From UBA6176 sp041688515 (lineage in GTDB: Bacteria > Verrucomicrobiota > Verrucomicrobiia > Limisphaerales > UBA9464): a stretch of DNA of 25,706 nt. The first letter of the stretch is position 1, and every line of letters begins with the position of its first letter. Shown piece after piece: positions 8,352-16,428 of the stretch. The translations under genes were made by a program, and so were the position numbers. A model generated the notes under the pieces. It worked only from the letters and a program-made list of their open reading frames with translations, did not search any database and was not told where the DNA came from. The stretch is taken from positions 1 to 25,706 of the forward strand of contig JBDNHZ010000401.1 of assembly GCA_041688515.1 (NCBI GenBank), read 5' to 3'.

Positions 8352-8552
8352 TCAGGGATTGCGGGCGCGAGTTGTCGTCTGGGCGTGGTTGTCCTCGCGG
8401 CGGTCCATCACCTCTTCGCGCAGGCAGGTGTTTTCCTTTGCCCAGGCGAGATATCGTTTCCCCTCTTCCGGCGGCATGATGCGGCTGACCTCAAAGAAAT
8501 GCTTAAGCATTCCCGATTGGAAGGCGGACCGCATCTGCGCGCGCTCGCTCAA
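8352..8552 (-). pseudogene. C-terminal remnant of a periplasmic heavy-metal sensor (CnrX/Spy-like)
   Basis: The frame from a TTG at 8552 (or ATG at 8534) encodes at most 66 residues. Its core, MLKHFFEVSRIMPPEEGKRY followed by LAWAKENTCL, resembles the last helix of the small periplasmic metal-sensor proteins that in Verrucomicrobia sit next to ECF sigma genes. An in-frame TAG lies directly upstream of the TTG (nine bases before it), so the signal peptide, membrane segment and first helices are missing. It ends seven bases before the decayed sigma gene on the same strand, which fits a broken two-gene sensor/sigma module. The family assignment is from memory of the motif and is moderate. Confidence 0.55.
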
Positions 8553-8665
8553 AACAACCTACCAATACCAACCGCAGTTCATCGGATTCTAACTTGACCA
8601 CGATGTGCGCCGCTATGGCCACCTGCTATGGGGTGATACCCTGATGTGCCTGTTTGGCGGCGAAG

Positions 8666-8694
8666 TGTAACCTTCGGGTGGTCCGTCCGTTAGC
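8666..8694 (+). promoter_or_regulatory. Putative ECF-type promoter of the sigma/P-ATPase operon
   Basis: TGTAACCTT at 8666-8674 resembles the AAC-containing -35 element of ECF promoters, and CGTTAGC at 8688-8694 the CGT-type -10 element. Fifteen bases separate GTAACC from CGTTA. The placement directly before the ECF sigma gene suggests autoregulation. Transcription would start near 8700, only a few bases before the ATG at 8705. The match is by eye and the consensus of this ECF group is not known to me in detail. Confidence 0.45.
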
Positions 8695-8704
8695 TTGGGT
8701 GAAA

Positions 8705-9277
8705 ATGAGACCTCACGATACCAACGCCGTCCCGCCTCCCGCGGAGGGAAACCTCGGCCAAGTCCTGTCAGAGAATCTGGCCACCTTCCAGGCCTTCGCG
8801 CAAAACCGCCTCGGCGACGCCGAACTCGCGGCGGATGTCGTCCAGGACGCGTTGCTCAAGGCGCTCCGCGCGGAAGCGAACCTGGCGGACGACGACAACT
8901 TGGTCGCGTGGTTCTACCGCATCCTGCGGAACACGATCACCGACCTGCACCGCAAGAAGGCCGCCCAAGCAAAGGCACTGGAGCAGTTCGGCCATGAACT
9001 TGCGGCCGAACCGGACGAGGAAAGCCGGCGGATCCTCTGCGGCTGTCTGAGGCGCCTCCTGCCAACGCTGAAACCCGAGTATGCGGAGGTCGTGCAGCGG
9101 ATGGACTTCGACGGGCACTCGACCGACGCCGTCGCCGCAGGGTTGGGCGTGACGCCGGGCAACCTGAAGGTGCGGCTGCATCGCGCCCGGCAGCAACTCA
9201 AGGAGCGGCTGATCGAGACCTGCCAACTCTGCGCGACGCATGGCTGCCTCGACTGCCAGTGCGAAAACCATTCCTGA
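8705..9277 (+). CDS. CorE-like ECF sigma factor with cysteine-rich C-terminal tail
   Basis: From the ATG at 8705 the product has 190 residues. Region 2 covers about residues 20-90 (AADVVQDALLKALRAE, then NLVAWFYRILRNTITDLHRK). Region 4 covers about 115-168 (LLPTLKPEYAEVV, AGLGVTPGNLKVRLHRARQQ). Two cysteine sites stand out: CGC in the linker (C112, C114) and a tail CQLCATHGCLDCQC (C173, C176, C181, C184, C186). This is the layout of the CorE group, in which Myxococcus CorE uses its own cysteine-rich domain to sense copper instead of an anti-sigma factor. No anti-sigma gene is nearby, and the next gene, 16 bases downstream, is a Cu/Ag-type P-ATPase. Metal identity (Cu, Cd or Zn) is inferred only from that neighbour. 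No strong ribosome site precedes the ATG. Confidence 0.87.
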   Translation: MRPHDTNAVPPPAEGNLGQVLSENLATFQAFAQNRLGDAELAADVVQDALLKALRAEANLADDDNLVAWFYRILRNTITDLHRKKAAQAKALEQFGHELAAEPDEESRRILCGCLRRLLPTLKPEYAEVVQRMDFDGHSTDAVAAGLGVTPGNLKVRLHRARQQLKERLIETCQLCATHGCLDCQCENHS

Positions 9278-9293
9278 CCGAACTGGAGACATC

Positions 9294-11867
9294 ATGAAGA
9301 CCGACCCCATCTGCGGTATGACGGTGGACGAAGCGACGGCGCTCTCCTCCAAACGCGACGGCGAGACGTTTTACTTCTGCAGCGACCACTGCCGGCAGAA
9401 GTTCCTCGGGCCGGCGAAGCCAAGGCAGATCATCGCCCTCACGCCATCGGTGACGGCGAAGGATTGCTGCGGAGGCAAGTCCACGGATGCCGGGCCGGCG
9501 AAGCAAGCGCACGGGCACGACCACCCGGAGAAGGCGCCTTCGTGCTGCGCAGGAGAGAAGGAAGCCGCTGCCAGACCCAAGGAGCCCTCCTGCTGCGCTG
9601 GCCACTCCGCGGACAAAGCCGTGAAGCCTCCGGCGATGGCGAAGTATTTTTGCCCGATGTGCCCCGGCGTGGAGTCCGATCAACCCGGTGACTGTCCGAA
9701 ATGCGGGATGGCGCTCGAACGTAACCCGGCGTGGAAGTCCGCGGCCAAGGTCATCTACACCTGCCCGATGCACCCGGAGATCGAGCAGGACCATCCGGGC
9801 GATTGCCCCAAGTGCGGCATGGCGCTGGAACCGAAGACGGTCAGCGCCGCCGACACGGCCGATGACACCACGGAACTGCGCGACATGACGCGGAGGTTCT
9901 GGATCGGCTTGGCGCTCACGCTCCCGGTCTTCGTCGCGGCGATGGCGCACCTCATTCCGTCGCTCGCCCGCCAGAGTTGGCTCGACAGCGACGCGTCGCG
10001 CTGGATGCAGTTCGGGCTCTCGACCCCGGTGGTGGTGTGGGCGGGCTGGCCGTTCTTCCGGCGCGGTTGGCGTTCCCTGGTCACGTTGCAGTTCAACATG
10101 TGGACGCTGATCGCGCTCGGCGTCGGCGCGGCGTTTCTGTTCAGCGCAGTGGCGATGCTGGCTCCGGGCGTGTTCCCCGATTCCATGCGCGTGCATGGCA
10201 AGGTCGGCATCTACTTCGAGGCAGGTGCGGTCATCGTCGTGCTCGTGTTGCTGGGGCAGATGCTCGAACTCCGCGCCCGAAGCCGCACCGGCAGCGCCAT
10301 CAAGGCGTTGCTCAATCTCGCGCCGCCCACCGCGCGTCGAGTGAGGGATCAGGGCGACGAAGAAGTCCCGTTGGAGCACGTCCGCGCGGGCGACCTGCTG
10401 CGCGTCCGCCCGGGTGACAAGGTGCCGGTGGACGGCGTCGTGACCGAGGGCCATTCCAGCGTGGACGAATCCATGATCACCGGTGAACCGGTGCCCGTGG
10501 AGAAGCACGCCGATGCCAAAGTCACCGGCGGCACGGTGAACGGCACGGGCGGGTTCGTGATGCGCGCCGAGCGGGTCGGCAGCGACACGCTGCTCGCGCA
10601 GATCGTGGACCTCGTCGCGCAAGCCCAACGCAGCCGCGCGCCGATCCAGGGATTGGCCGACAAGGTGGCGGGCATCTTCGTCCCGGCGGTGGTCACCGTG
10701 GCCCTGCTCACCTTTGTCCTGTGGTTCTGGCTCGGGCCGGAACCGCGCCTTGCCCATGCCATCGTCAACGCCGTCGCGGTGCTGATCATCGCGTGTCCGT
10801 GCGCCCTGGGATTGGCCACGCCGATGTCCATCATGGTCGGTATCGGGCGCGGCGCGCAGGAGGGCATCCTTGTGAAGAACGCCGAGGCGCTTGAACGGCT
10901 GGAGAAGGTCACCACGCTCGTCGTGGACAAGACCGGCACGCTCACCGAAGGCAAGCCAAAGCTCACCGATTGCCTGCCCGTGGACGGCATGGAGGCGAAG
11001 GAACTTCTCCGCCTCGCCGCCGCGTTGGAGCAAGGGAGCGAACACCCGCTCGCCTCCGCCATCGTCAGCGCCGCCAAGGAACAATCGCTGCCGCTCGAAG
11101 CGGTGAAGGATTTCCGCTCCGTCACCGGAGGCGGGGTCATCGGCAACGCAGCGGGGCGGACGGTGATGGTCGGCAAGCCGGCCTTCCTCCGCGACCAGGG
11201 CATCACCGGTTTGGAACCGCTCGAAGAGATCGCCGGCCGCCTTCAGGCGGATGGGAAGACCGCGCTCTACGTCGCGGTGGACGGCCGCCCGGCGGGCATC
11301 CTCGCCGTGGCCGACCCCATCAAGGCCACGACCGCAGAAGCCATCCGGGAACTCCATGCCCTTGGGCTGAACATCGTCATGCTTACCGGCGACAACCGCC
11401 GCACCGCCGAGGCCGTCGCCAAGCAACTTGGCCTCGACGCCGTGGAAGCCGAGGTCGAACCGCAAGGGAAGATCGCCCACGTCCAGAAACTCCGCCGCGA
11501 AGGCAAGGTCGTGGCGATGGCCGGCGACGGCGTGAACGACGCACCCGCCCTGGCCGAGGCCGAAGTCGGCATCGCGATGGGCACGGGCACGGACGTCGCC
11601 ATGCAGAGCGCGGGCGTCACGCTCGTCCAAGGCGACCTGCGGGCGATCGCGAAGGCCATCCATCTGAGCCGCGCCACCCTGCGGAACATCCGGCAAAACC
11701 TCTTCTTCGCCTTCATTTACAACGCGCTGGGCATCCCCATCGCCGCCGGCCTGCTCTACCCGTTCTTCGGCCTGCTGCTCAGCCCGATGCTGGCCGGGGC
11801 CGCGATGAGCCTGAGCTCCGTCTCGGTCATCTCCAACGCGCTCCGACTGCGGCGGGCACGGCTGTGA
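9294..11867 (+). CDS. Cu(+)/Ag(+)-type P1B ATPase with YHS and heavy-metal-binding N-terminus
   Basis: The ATG at 9294 has GGAG five bases upstream and gives 857 residues. The N-terminus holds a YHS domain (residues 3-40; C7, C29, C33), a linker with three CC pairs (58-59, 84-85, 100-101) and an HGHDH cluster, then two heavy-metal-binding motifs: CPMCPG...CPKCGM (120-139) and CPMHPE...CPKCGM (157-176). The core has the transport motif CPC (501-503), the phosphorylation site DKTGT (D545), the hinge GDGVND (744-749), and late membrane motifs YNALGIP and MSLSSVSVISNA that mark the Cu(+)/Ag(+) P1B-1 group. It should pump monovalent copper or silver out of the cytoplasm at the cost of ATP. It is co-oriented and almost contiguous with the CorE-like sigma gene, so it is probably that sigma factor's main target. 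There is no classical HMA (GMxCxxC) domain. It ends 48 bases from a convergent gene. Confidence 0.96.
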   Translation: MKTDPICGMTVDEATALSSKRDGETFYFCSDHCRQKFLGPAKPRQIIALTPSVTAKDCCGGKSTDAGPAKQAHGHDHPEKAPSCCAGEKEAAARPKEPSCCAGHSADKAVKPPAMAKYFCPMCPGVESDQPGDCPKCGMALERNPAWKSAAKVIYTCPMHPEIEQDHPGDCPKCGMALEPKTVSAADTADDTTELRDMTRRFWIGLALTLPVFVAAMAHLIPSLARQSWLDSDASRWMQFGLSTPVVVWAGWPFFRRGWRSLVTLQFNMWTLIALGVGAAFLFSAVAMLAPGVFPDSMRVHGKVGIYFEAGAVIVVLVLLGQMLELRARSRTGSAIKALLNLAPPTARRVRDQGDEEVPLEHVRAGDLLRVRPGDKVPVDGVVTEGHSSVDESMITGEPVPVEKHADAKVTGGTVNGTGGFVMRAERVGSDTLLAQIVDLVAQAQRSRAPIQGLADKVAGIFVPAVVTVALLTFVLWFWLGPEPRLAHAIVNAVAVLIIACPCALGLATPMSIMVGIGRGAQEGILVKNAEALERLEKVTTLVVDKTGTLTEGKPKLTDCLPVDGMEAKELLRLAAALEQGSEHPLASAIVSAAKEQSLPLEAVKDFRSVTGGGVIGNAAGRTVMVGKPAFLRDQGITGLEPLEEIAGRLQADGKTALYVAVDGRPAGILAVADPIKATTAEAIRELHALGLNIVMLTGDNRRTAEAVAKQLGLDAVEAEVEPQGKIAHVQKLRREGKVVAMAGDGVNDAPALAEAEVGIAMGTGTDVAMQSAGVTLVQGDLRAIAKAIHLSRATLRNIRQNLFFAFIYNALGIPIAAGLLYPFFGLLLSPMLAGAAMSLSSVSVISNALRLRRARL

Positions 11868-11915
11868 CGTTGTGCAGCCCTGCCAGTTCCCCGAAACCTC
11901 GGGCGAGTCGGCCTC

Positions 11916-13997
11916 CTACTTCGCCAGTTCCTTGAGCAGGAAGGCGCGACGGCCGGTTACCTGACGGCGGAAGGAGTCCATGTCGCCTCGGAACTGGCGG
12001 AGCAGGCTTTCCTCCGTCGATCCCCGAACCTCGGCCCGATGCGCGACCTCGGGTTCGAGCCGTCGGGCCAGGTCGTCGATCACCGGCCGGAACTTCGCCT
12101 CGGTGAACTCGGTCTCGACGAACTCCTTCAACCGCTTGAGATATCGCGCCCGAAACTCGGGCTGCGCCAGCAACGGTCCACTGAACCAACCCGCCGGACG
12201 CCACCACATCCCCGGACCGAACCCGCCGCCGCCCCAGTTGCCTCCGCCGGAGGGCGGTTGATCGCCGGTCATGCCGTAGGTCAGCGGCAGGCCGTACCAG
12301 TCGTAGCGGGCCGAGGCCCCGTCGTAATCGCCCCAGGTCTTGTCCTCGTCCCAGGGGATCAACTCCCACCGGCCCTGAGCTCCGGGAGCGTGGTAGGCGA
12401 AGTAATTGTTGAAGTAGCCATCCCAGTTCTGGATGCACTGGTTGACCACGAAGTAATCGACGCAGGGCTCGATCGCGAAGTTCTGCTCGACCGCTTCCCA
12501 AGAGAGCCGACCGCCCTTCCCCGACAACGCCTGCACCACGGCCTTGAGATCCACGTGGCCGGTCGTCGGGTTGTTCTTCTTCTCGTGTTGTCCCACCAAC
12601 CCCTGTCCGTACCAGAGCAACTTGTAGAGGTTGCCCGAGGTATCCCGCTCCCGACGGGACAGGAAGGCCGTGTTCGGTTGTTCGACCATCAGGTGATAGC
12701 CCTCGGATTGGCCGTTGTGCACCCACCGGACCAACTCGGAGTGAGGCGTCATCACCTTCGAACGCCGGAACAACTCGTAGCTCAGGTGCTCGGAGAGGAC
12801 GGACCGCGCCTTGTCTTCGAACACCACGTTGGCCGTCCGCATTCCCGCCAAGGGCGCATCCTTGTGAAACCGCACCTTCCAACCGCCCTTGCGCGCGCTG
12901 AGGCGAAGAAAATCACGCAACTCCGGCACCGCGTTGGTCGCATCGGCGGCCGGGAGATAGACGGCCGTGACCGCGCCCCGAGGCTTCGGCAGGCCGGCCA
13001 CCTTGCGACGGGCGGGACCGTAGCGTCCCGCCTGACCGGAGGCTTCCACCCGCCCGCCATCCCAGACGTGCAACTGGCCGATGGTTCCCCGCGCCGGTTG
13101 CTTCCAGGAAAGGAACGAGAGAGCCGGCCGCACCTCGTTGGTGGAGGGCCACCGGGAAATGCGACCGGAGGCGTCGCGGGATTCCACCCAGAACCGGACC
13201 ACGCGGAGGTCGTCCACCCCCGGAACGGTCGCCGCCCAGATGGCCGCGGCAGCGGCCCCGGTCGATTGGGCGGTCACGGATTTTTCCGCACCCGGTCCTT
13301 CCGGACCCACCACCACGTACTTCAGGGTGGCGGTCGAGACCTCGGCGGTGCCGCCGTACTTCCATTCGACCCGATTGGGGGCGGTGCGGACCCAGGGTTC
13401 CCATTTCAGGTCACGGACCTGGGGGATCGGCTGGGTGGCCGCCGAATCATTGACCAGGCCAGGAGTTCCGCCTCCCACCTTGCTGGAGCCCCAACGCGAC
13501 GGAGCCCAGTTTGCCGGTTCATCCCCGCGATCCACGGCCCGGATCCGTTCCAGGGTCGCTCCGTAACCATCGGGAGCGAGCGGCCACGGATCGCGATCCC
13601 CGAACTTCACCGAGTCCGCCACCTTGCCGGCTGCATCCTGCAATTCGAGGCGTTCGCCCCCGCGTTTCAATCGTCCTTTGAACTCGGTCAGGATTGGAAC
13701 CTCGGCGCCGTACCGGCTCTCGAACACCTTCCGATCGCGCACCAACACCCCGAAGCCACCCGGAGGAAGGGAGGTCCCGGGCGCGAACTGAACGTCGATG
13801 CCCTTGGAGAATTTCCACCCGCCCAGATCCACCGGTGTGGTGGCGGTGTTGTGCAACTCGATCCACTGCAACGCCTCCCGATCATCGGGCGGATGGTAAT
13901 GGATCTCATTGACCACCACCGGTCCGGCACCCGTCAGGGGCCCGGTCAACAGGCAGGCGAGACCCAGCACCGCGCTGCGGACGAGGGACTTCTTCAT
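11916..13997 (-). CDS. Secreted lamin-tail domain / CotH-like protein
   Basis: The ATG at 13997 overlaps the stop of the upstream pseudopilin gene (ATGA), which fixes the start and gives 693 residues. Residues 1-24 are a signal peptide (MKKSLVRSAVLGLACLL...). A lamin-tail domain follows at about 25-150 (VVVNEIHYHPPDDREALQWI, ELHN, DLGGWKFSKG). The middle contains a beta-rich segment, and about 350-600 is a CotH-type region (VFEDKARSVLSEHLSYELFR, GYHLMVEQPN, WELIPWDEDKTWGDYDG). CotH proteins are atypical protein kinases in spores and fungi; in bacteria of this group the secreted versions are of unknown role, often linked to surface attachment or polysaccharide binding. The WDxDKTWG segment resembles the metal-binding motif of the family. 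The pairing with a pseudopilin suggests export through, or decoration of, a type II secretion/pilin apparatus (inference). Confidence 0.88.
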   Translation of the reverse strand: MKKSLVRSAVLGLACLLTGPLTGAGPVVVNEIHYHPPDDREALQWIELHNTATTPVDLGGWKFSKGIDVQFAPGTSLPPGGFGVLVRDRKVFESRYGAEVPILTEFKGRLKRGGERLELQDAAGKVADSVKFGDRDPWPLAPDGYGATLERIRAVDRGDEPANWAPSRWGSSKVGGGTPGLVNDSAATQPIPQVRDLKWEPWVRTAPNRVEWKYGGTAEVSTATLKYVVVGPEGPGAEKSVTAQSTGAAAAAIWAATVPGVDDLRVVRFWVESRDASGRISRWPSTNEVRPALSFLSWKQPARGTIGQLHVWDGGRVEASGQAGRYGPARRKVAGLPKPRGAVTAVYLPAADATNAVPELRDFLRLSARKGGWKVRFHKDAPLAGMRTANVVFEDKARSVLSEHLSYELFRRSKVMTPHSELVRWVHNGQSEGYHLMVEQPNTAFLSRRERDTSGNLYKLLWYGQGLVGQHEKKNNPTTGHVDLKAVVQALSGKGGRLSWEAVEQNFAIEPCVDYFVVNQCIQNWDGYFNNYFAYHAPGAQGRWELIPWDEDKTWGDYDGASARYDWYGLPLTYGMTGDQPPSGGGNWGGGGFGPGMWWRPAGWFSGPLLAQPEFRARYLKRLKEFVETEFTEAKFRPVIDDLARRLEPEVAHRAEVRGSTEESLLRQFRGDMDSFRRQVTGRRAFLLKELAK

Positions 13998-14704
13998 GGG
14001 AGTTTGGGCGGGGCGTTGCGCCATTCGTCACGGACCGCCCAGAGGTTCACCGGGCGGACCGACATGCCATAGCGGAGGGAGCGAGTGGAACCATCGGCGA
14101 AGGAAAAGTTTGAACTGCCACCCGCTTCATTGGCTCCCACCCGATGCCGCCCCTGATCGATCTCCTCGACGTCATTGCCGTTCTGGCCCTGGCTGAAGTC
14201 CATGTGGATATGCCGGGATCCCTCGCGTTTCTCGCCAAAGGTGATGGTGTCGGATGGCTGGGGAATCTGATTTTCCTTCATGCCTGCGGGCCATTGGTGG
14301 TCCTTGAACTTCTCATAGTCTTCGGGCGGAAGGCTCGCCTGGAAAAAGTCGTTGAAGCCGTTGATGACGTAACTCCGAAAGTCTTTGGAACGGTCGGCCG
14401 GGCACTTCAGAACCTTGGCGTCCTTGTAGTAGGAAGCCATCGCCACGAACCACGCCGCCGCCCGCTCCCGCCGCGGCGGATACTGTCCGTCGGCATCCGC
14501 TGCATACATGTTGAGCGCCAGATTGACCTGACGCTCGCTGTTCAGGCACTTGATCTGGTTTCCCTTCCTCTTGGCCCCGGCCAGGGCGGGAAAGAGCAAT
14601 GATGCCAGGATGGTGATGATCGCGATCACCACCAGCAGTTCCATCAGGGTGAAACCCGCCCACCGCCCACGGCTTTCCTTCCCCGATCTTCCAAAGGTCT
14701 TCAT
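13994..14704 (-). CDS. Type II secretion-like pseudopilin (prepilin cleavage motif, FADGS tail)
   Basis: The 236-residue product starts with a basic leader and a prepilin peptidase site G17/F18TLME, with glutamate at +5 (E22), followed by the hydrophobic helix LLVVIAIITILASLLFPAL. The globular part contains the segment LNSERQVNLALNMYAADADG typical of the Verrucomicrobia/Planctomycetes pseudopilins, a KCPAD block, and the C-terminal SFADGSTRSLRYG motif. Such proteins are present in many copies per genome in this phylum and are thought to be pseudopilins or anchors for associated secreted proteins. GGAGG lies 13 bases before the ATG. The gene ends overlapping the CotH-like gene. Its promoter should be in 14705-14869, shared with the divergent rhodanese gene, where I see no clear element. 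Confidence 0.93.
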   Translation of the reverse strand: MKTFGRSGKESRGRWAGFTLMELLVVIAIITILASLLFPALAGAKRKGNQIKCLNSERQVNLALNMYAADADGQYPPRRERAAAWFVAMASYYKDAKVLKCPADRSKDFRSYVINGFNDFFQASLPPEDYEKFKDHQWPAGMKENQIPQPSDTITFGEKREGSRHIHMDFSQGQNGNDVEEIDQGRHRVGANEAGGSSNFSFADGSTRSLRYGMSVRPVNLWAVRDEWRNAPPKLP

Positions 14705-14869
14705 TCAGTGTTGAGTGCCTCCATCGAATCCACCTGACGGAACCCGGCCCGCAGACGACTCCCAGGATGCGAACTAGGACAGGGCGAAAGCACGATTGTT
14801 TCAAATCAGTTGTTCCGGATTCCCCCCTGACAATTCCCGCCCTCCGCCCCACCGTATCCTCACAACATC

Positions 14870-15424
14870 TTGAGTTCGGCCTCTTCCAAGTTTACCCCCG
14901 CCCGGCTTCTCATGGTTCTGATGCTCATCCGCGCTCTCTGGGGCGTTGTCCACGGAGCCGATGCGCCCACCGCCGGCCTCGATCAATGGAAGGCCACCGT
15001 CCGCGCGAAGTTTCCGGCGGTTCCCCAACTTTCCACGGCCCAACTCGCTACCTGGCTGGGCGAGACCAACCGCGCACACCCCGTCCTTCTCGATGTCCGC
15101 ACGCGGAAGGAGTTCGAGCTCTCCCACCTTCCCGGAGCGCGCTGGACGGATCCCGACGCCAAACCGAAGGAGATCGAACGGACCCTCGCCGGGCATCCGG
15201 GTCCGGTCGTGGTCTATTGCTCGGTCGGATGGCGTTCCTCAGCCCTCGCGCAACGGCTGTTGGAGGCAGGCCGGACCAACGTCTCCAATCTGGAAGGCTC
15301 GATCTTTGCCTGGGCCAACGAGAACCGACCGCTGGAATCCGCCGGCAAACCGACCGACAAGGTGCACCCGTACAACCGAACGTTCGGGCGTCTCCTCATT
15401 CCCGAGCGCCGCGCTCAACCGTGA
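14870..15424 (+). CDS. Exported rhodanese-like protein
   Basis: Starting from TTG at 14870 the product has 184 residues with a signal peptide (basic n-region KFTPARLL, hydrophobic core to about residue 30, cleavage near HGADA). The ATG at 14912 is an alternative but would leave the signal without its basic n-region. The rhodanese domain covers about 55-150, with VLLDVRTRKEFELSHLPGA (72-90) and the active-site loop CSVGWRS, where C117 is the catalytic cysteine and R122 completes the CxxGxR pattern. Such proteins carry persulfide sulfur or act as sulfurtransferases; a single-domain exported form probably acts in the periplasm. The next gene starts 35 bases downstream. No Shine-Dalgarno sequence is visible at either start, so the start is uncertain. 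Confidence 0.85.
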   Translation: MSSASSKFTPARLLMVLMLIRALWGVVHGADAPTAGLDQWKATVRAKFPAVPQLSTAQLATWLGETNRAHPVLLDVRTRKEFELSHLPGARWTDPDAKPKEIERTLAGHPGPVVVYCSVGWRSSALAQRLLEAGRTNVSNLEGSIFAWANENRPLESAGKPTDKVHPYNRTFGRLLIPERRAQP

Positions 15425-15459
15425 ACGCTGAAACCGCAGGTTTTTCCGGGTAAACACAA

Positions 15460-16341
15460 ATGTCCCTCGACGCAGAACAACTCCATCGGTGGCGTGGCCT
15501 GGGGAGCGTGGTCTGGCTCGCCCTGCTGCTGGCCTGGGAGGGGTTTGCTCCGTTCTTCCACTCCTTCGCCTCCCTGGCGGAACGCGGACGACACGGTCTC
15601 CGCAACTTCGGCATCGCGGTCGCGAATGGTCTCGTCACCGCCCTGCTCTTCGTCTGGGTCTGGCGTTACGTCGCCGAACTCGCCGCCACCCATCAGTTCG
15701 GGATTCTGAACTGGCTGCGCCTGCCGTCCGCCGTCCATTTTGTGGCCGCCATCCTCCTGTTTGATCTGTGGACCTATTTCTGGCACCGCGCCGGACATCA
15801 ACTGCCACCCCTGTGGAAATTCCATCGAATGCACCATTCGGACCCGCAGATGGACGTCACCACCTCCAACCGATTCCATCTGGTCGAGATCGGGATCTCA
15901 TCGGTGTTGCGGATCGCCCTGATTCCATTGCTGGGGGTCACGTTCACGGAGATCGTGGTGTACGAGACCCTGCTCCAGTTCTTCGTCCAGTTGCAGCACG
16001 CCAACGTCGGTTTGCCCACCCCGATCGAGCGCGGCCTTCGCCTGATCTTCGTCACGCCCATCCTGCACAAGATCCATCACTCGCAGGACCAACCGGAAAC
16101 CGACTCGAACTTCGCCTCCCTGTTTTCCTTCTGGGATCGCATCTTCGGCACCTTCCGACTTCGCCGTGATCCGGAGAACATCCAACTCGGTCTCGCCGGC
16201 TTTGATCAACCGGACTTCCAGAGCTGGCGCGGCCTCTGGAAGACGCCTTTCCGCGAACCCTCGATTCCACCCGATCCGTCGTCCCGGAGGGACGAACTCC
16301 GCGAGTCCGATACTCCCAAGGTCGGGAATGGGGACTCGTAG
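15460..16341 (+). CDS. Sterol desaturase / fatty acid hydroxylase family membrane protein
   Basis: The 293-residue protein has hydrophobic helices at about 13-34, 50-72, 90-108 and 145-175, and the histidine clusters of the di-iron membrane hydroxylase family: HRAGH (109-113), HRMHHSD (122-128) and HKIHHS (203-208), with a further QHAN histidine at 180. The family introduces hydroxyl groups or double bonds into lipids with O2; the substrate cannot be told. The last 20 or so residues, after about residue 273, are encoded by a palindromic DNA element (16285-16355) that includes the stop codon, so the native C-terminus was probably replaced by repeat-derived sequence. It follows the rhodanese gene by 35 bases and may share its transcript. 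Confidence 0.92.
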   Translation: MSLDAEQLHRWRGLGSVVWLALLLAWEGFAPFFHSFASLAERGRHGLRNFGIAVANGLVTALLFVWVWRYVAELAATHQFGILNWLRLPSAVHFVAAILLFDLWTYFWHRAGHQLPPLWKFHRMHHSDPQMDVTTSNRFHLVEIGISSVLRIALIPLLGVTFTEIVVYETLLQFFVQLQHANVGLPTPIERGLRLIFVTPILHKIHHSQDQPETDSNFASLFSFWDRIFGTFRLRRDPENIQLGLAGFDQPDFQSWRGLWKTPFREPSIPPDPSSRRDELRESDTPKVGNGDS

Positions 16342-16355
16342 AACTCGTCCCTCCG
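16285..16355. repeat. 71-base palindromic element at the 3' end of the desaturase gene
   Basis: The arms CGGAGGGACGA (16285-16295) and TCGTCCCTCCG (16345-16355) are perfect inverted copies. Inside them CGAGTCC (16302-16308) and GGACTCG (16332-16338) also pair, and an apical TCCC/GGGA pair lies at 16314-16317 and 16324-16327. The element can fold into one long imperfect hairpin on either strand. It covers the last 19 codons of the gene and its TAG stop and resembles dispersed extragenic palindromes. Only one copy was seen in the window. Confidence 0.6.
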
Positions 16356-16428
16356 AATTGGCCGGGCGTCCGCAGCCATCCCCTAAGGCCACACCGCGTC
16401 GCCCGCTGAATCCCGCCTTGCCAGTGAC

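Noticed and set aside
9198..11696. An 832-codon open frame on the minus strand
   Set aside because: It is antisense to the P-ATPase, rich in H, R, G and D without domains, and contradicted by the clear motifs on the plus strand.
11868..11915. A terminator hairpin between the convergent P-ATPase and CotH-like genes
   Set aside because: Only a 5-bp CCCGA/TCGGG stem with no T-run is visible, which is too weak to call.
12039..14072. A 677-codon open frame on the plus strand
   Set aside because: It is antisense to the CotH-like and pseudopilin genes, whose signal peptide, cleavage site and overlap are well supported.
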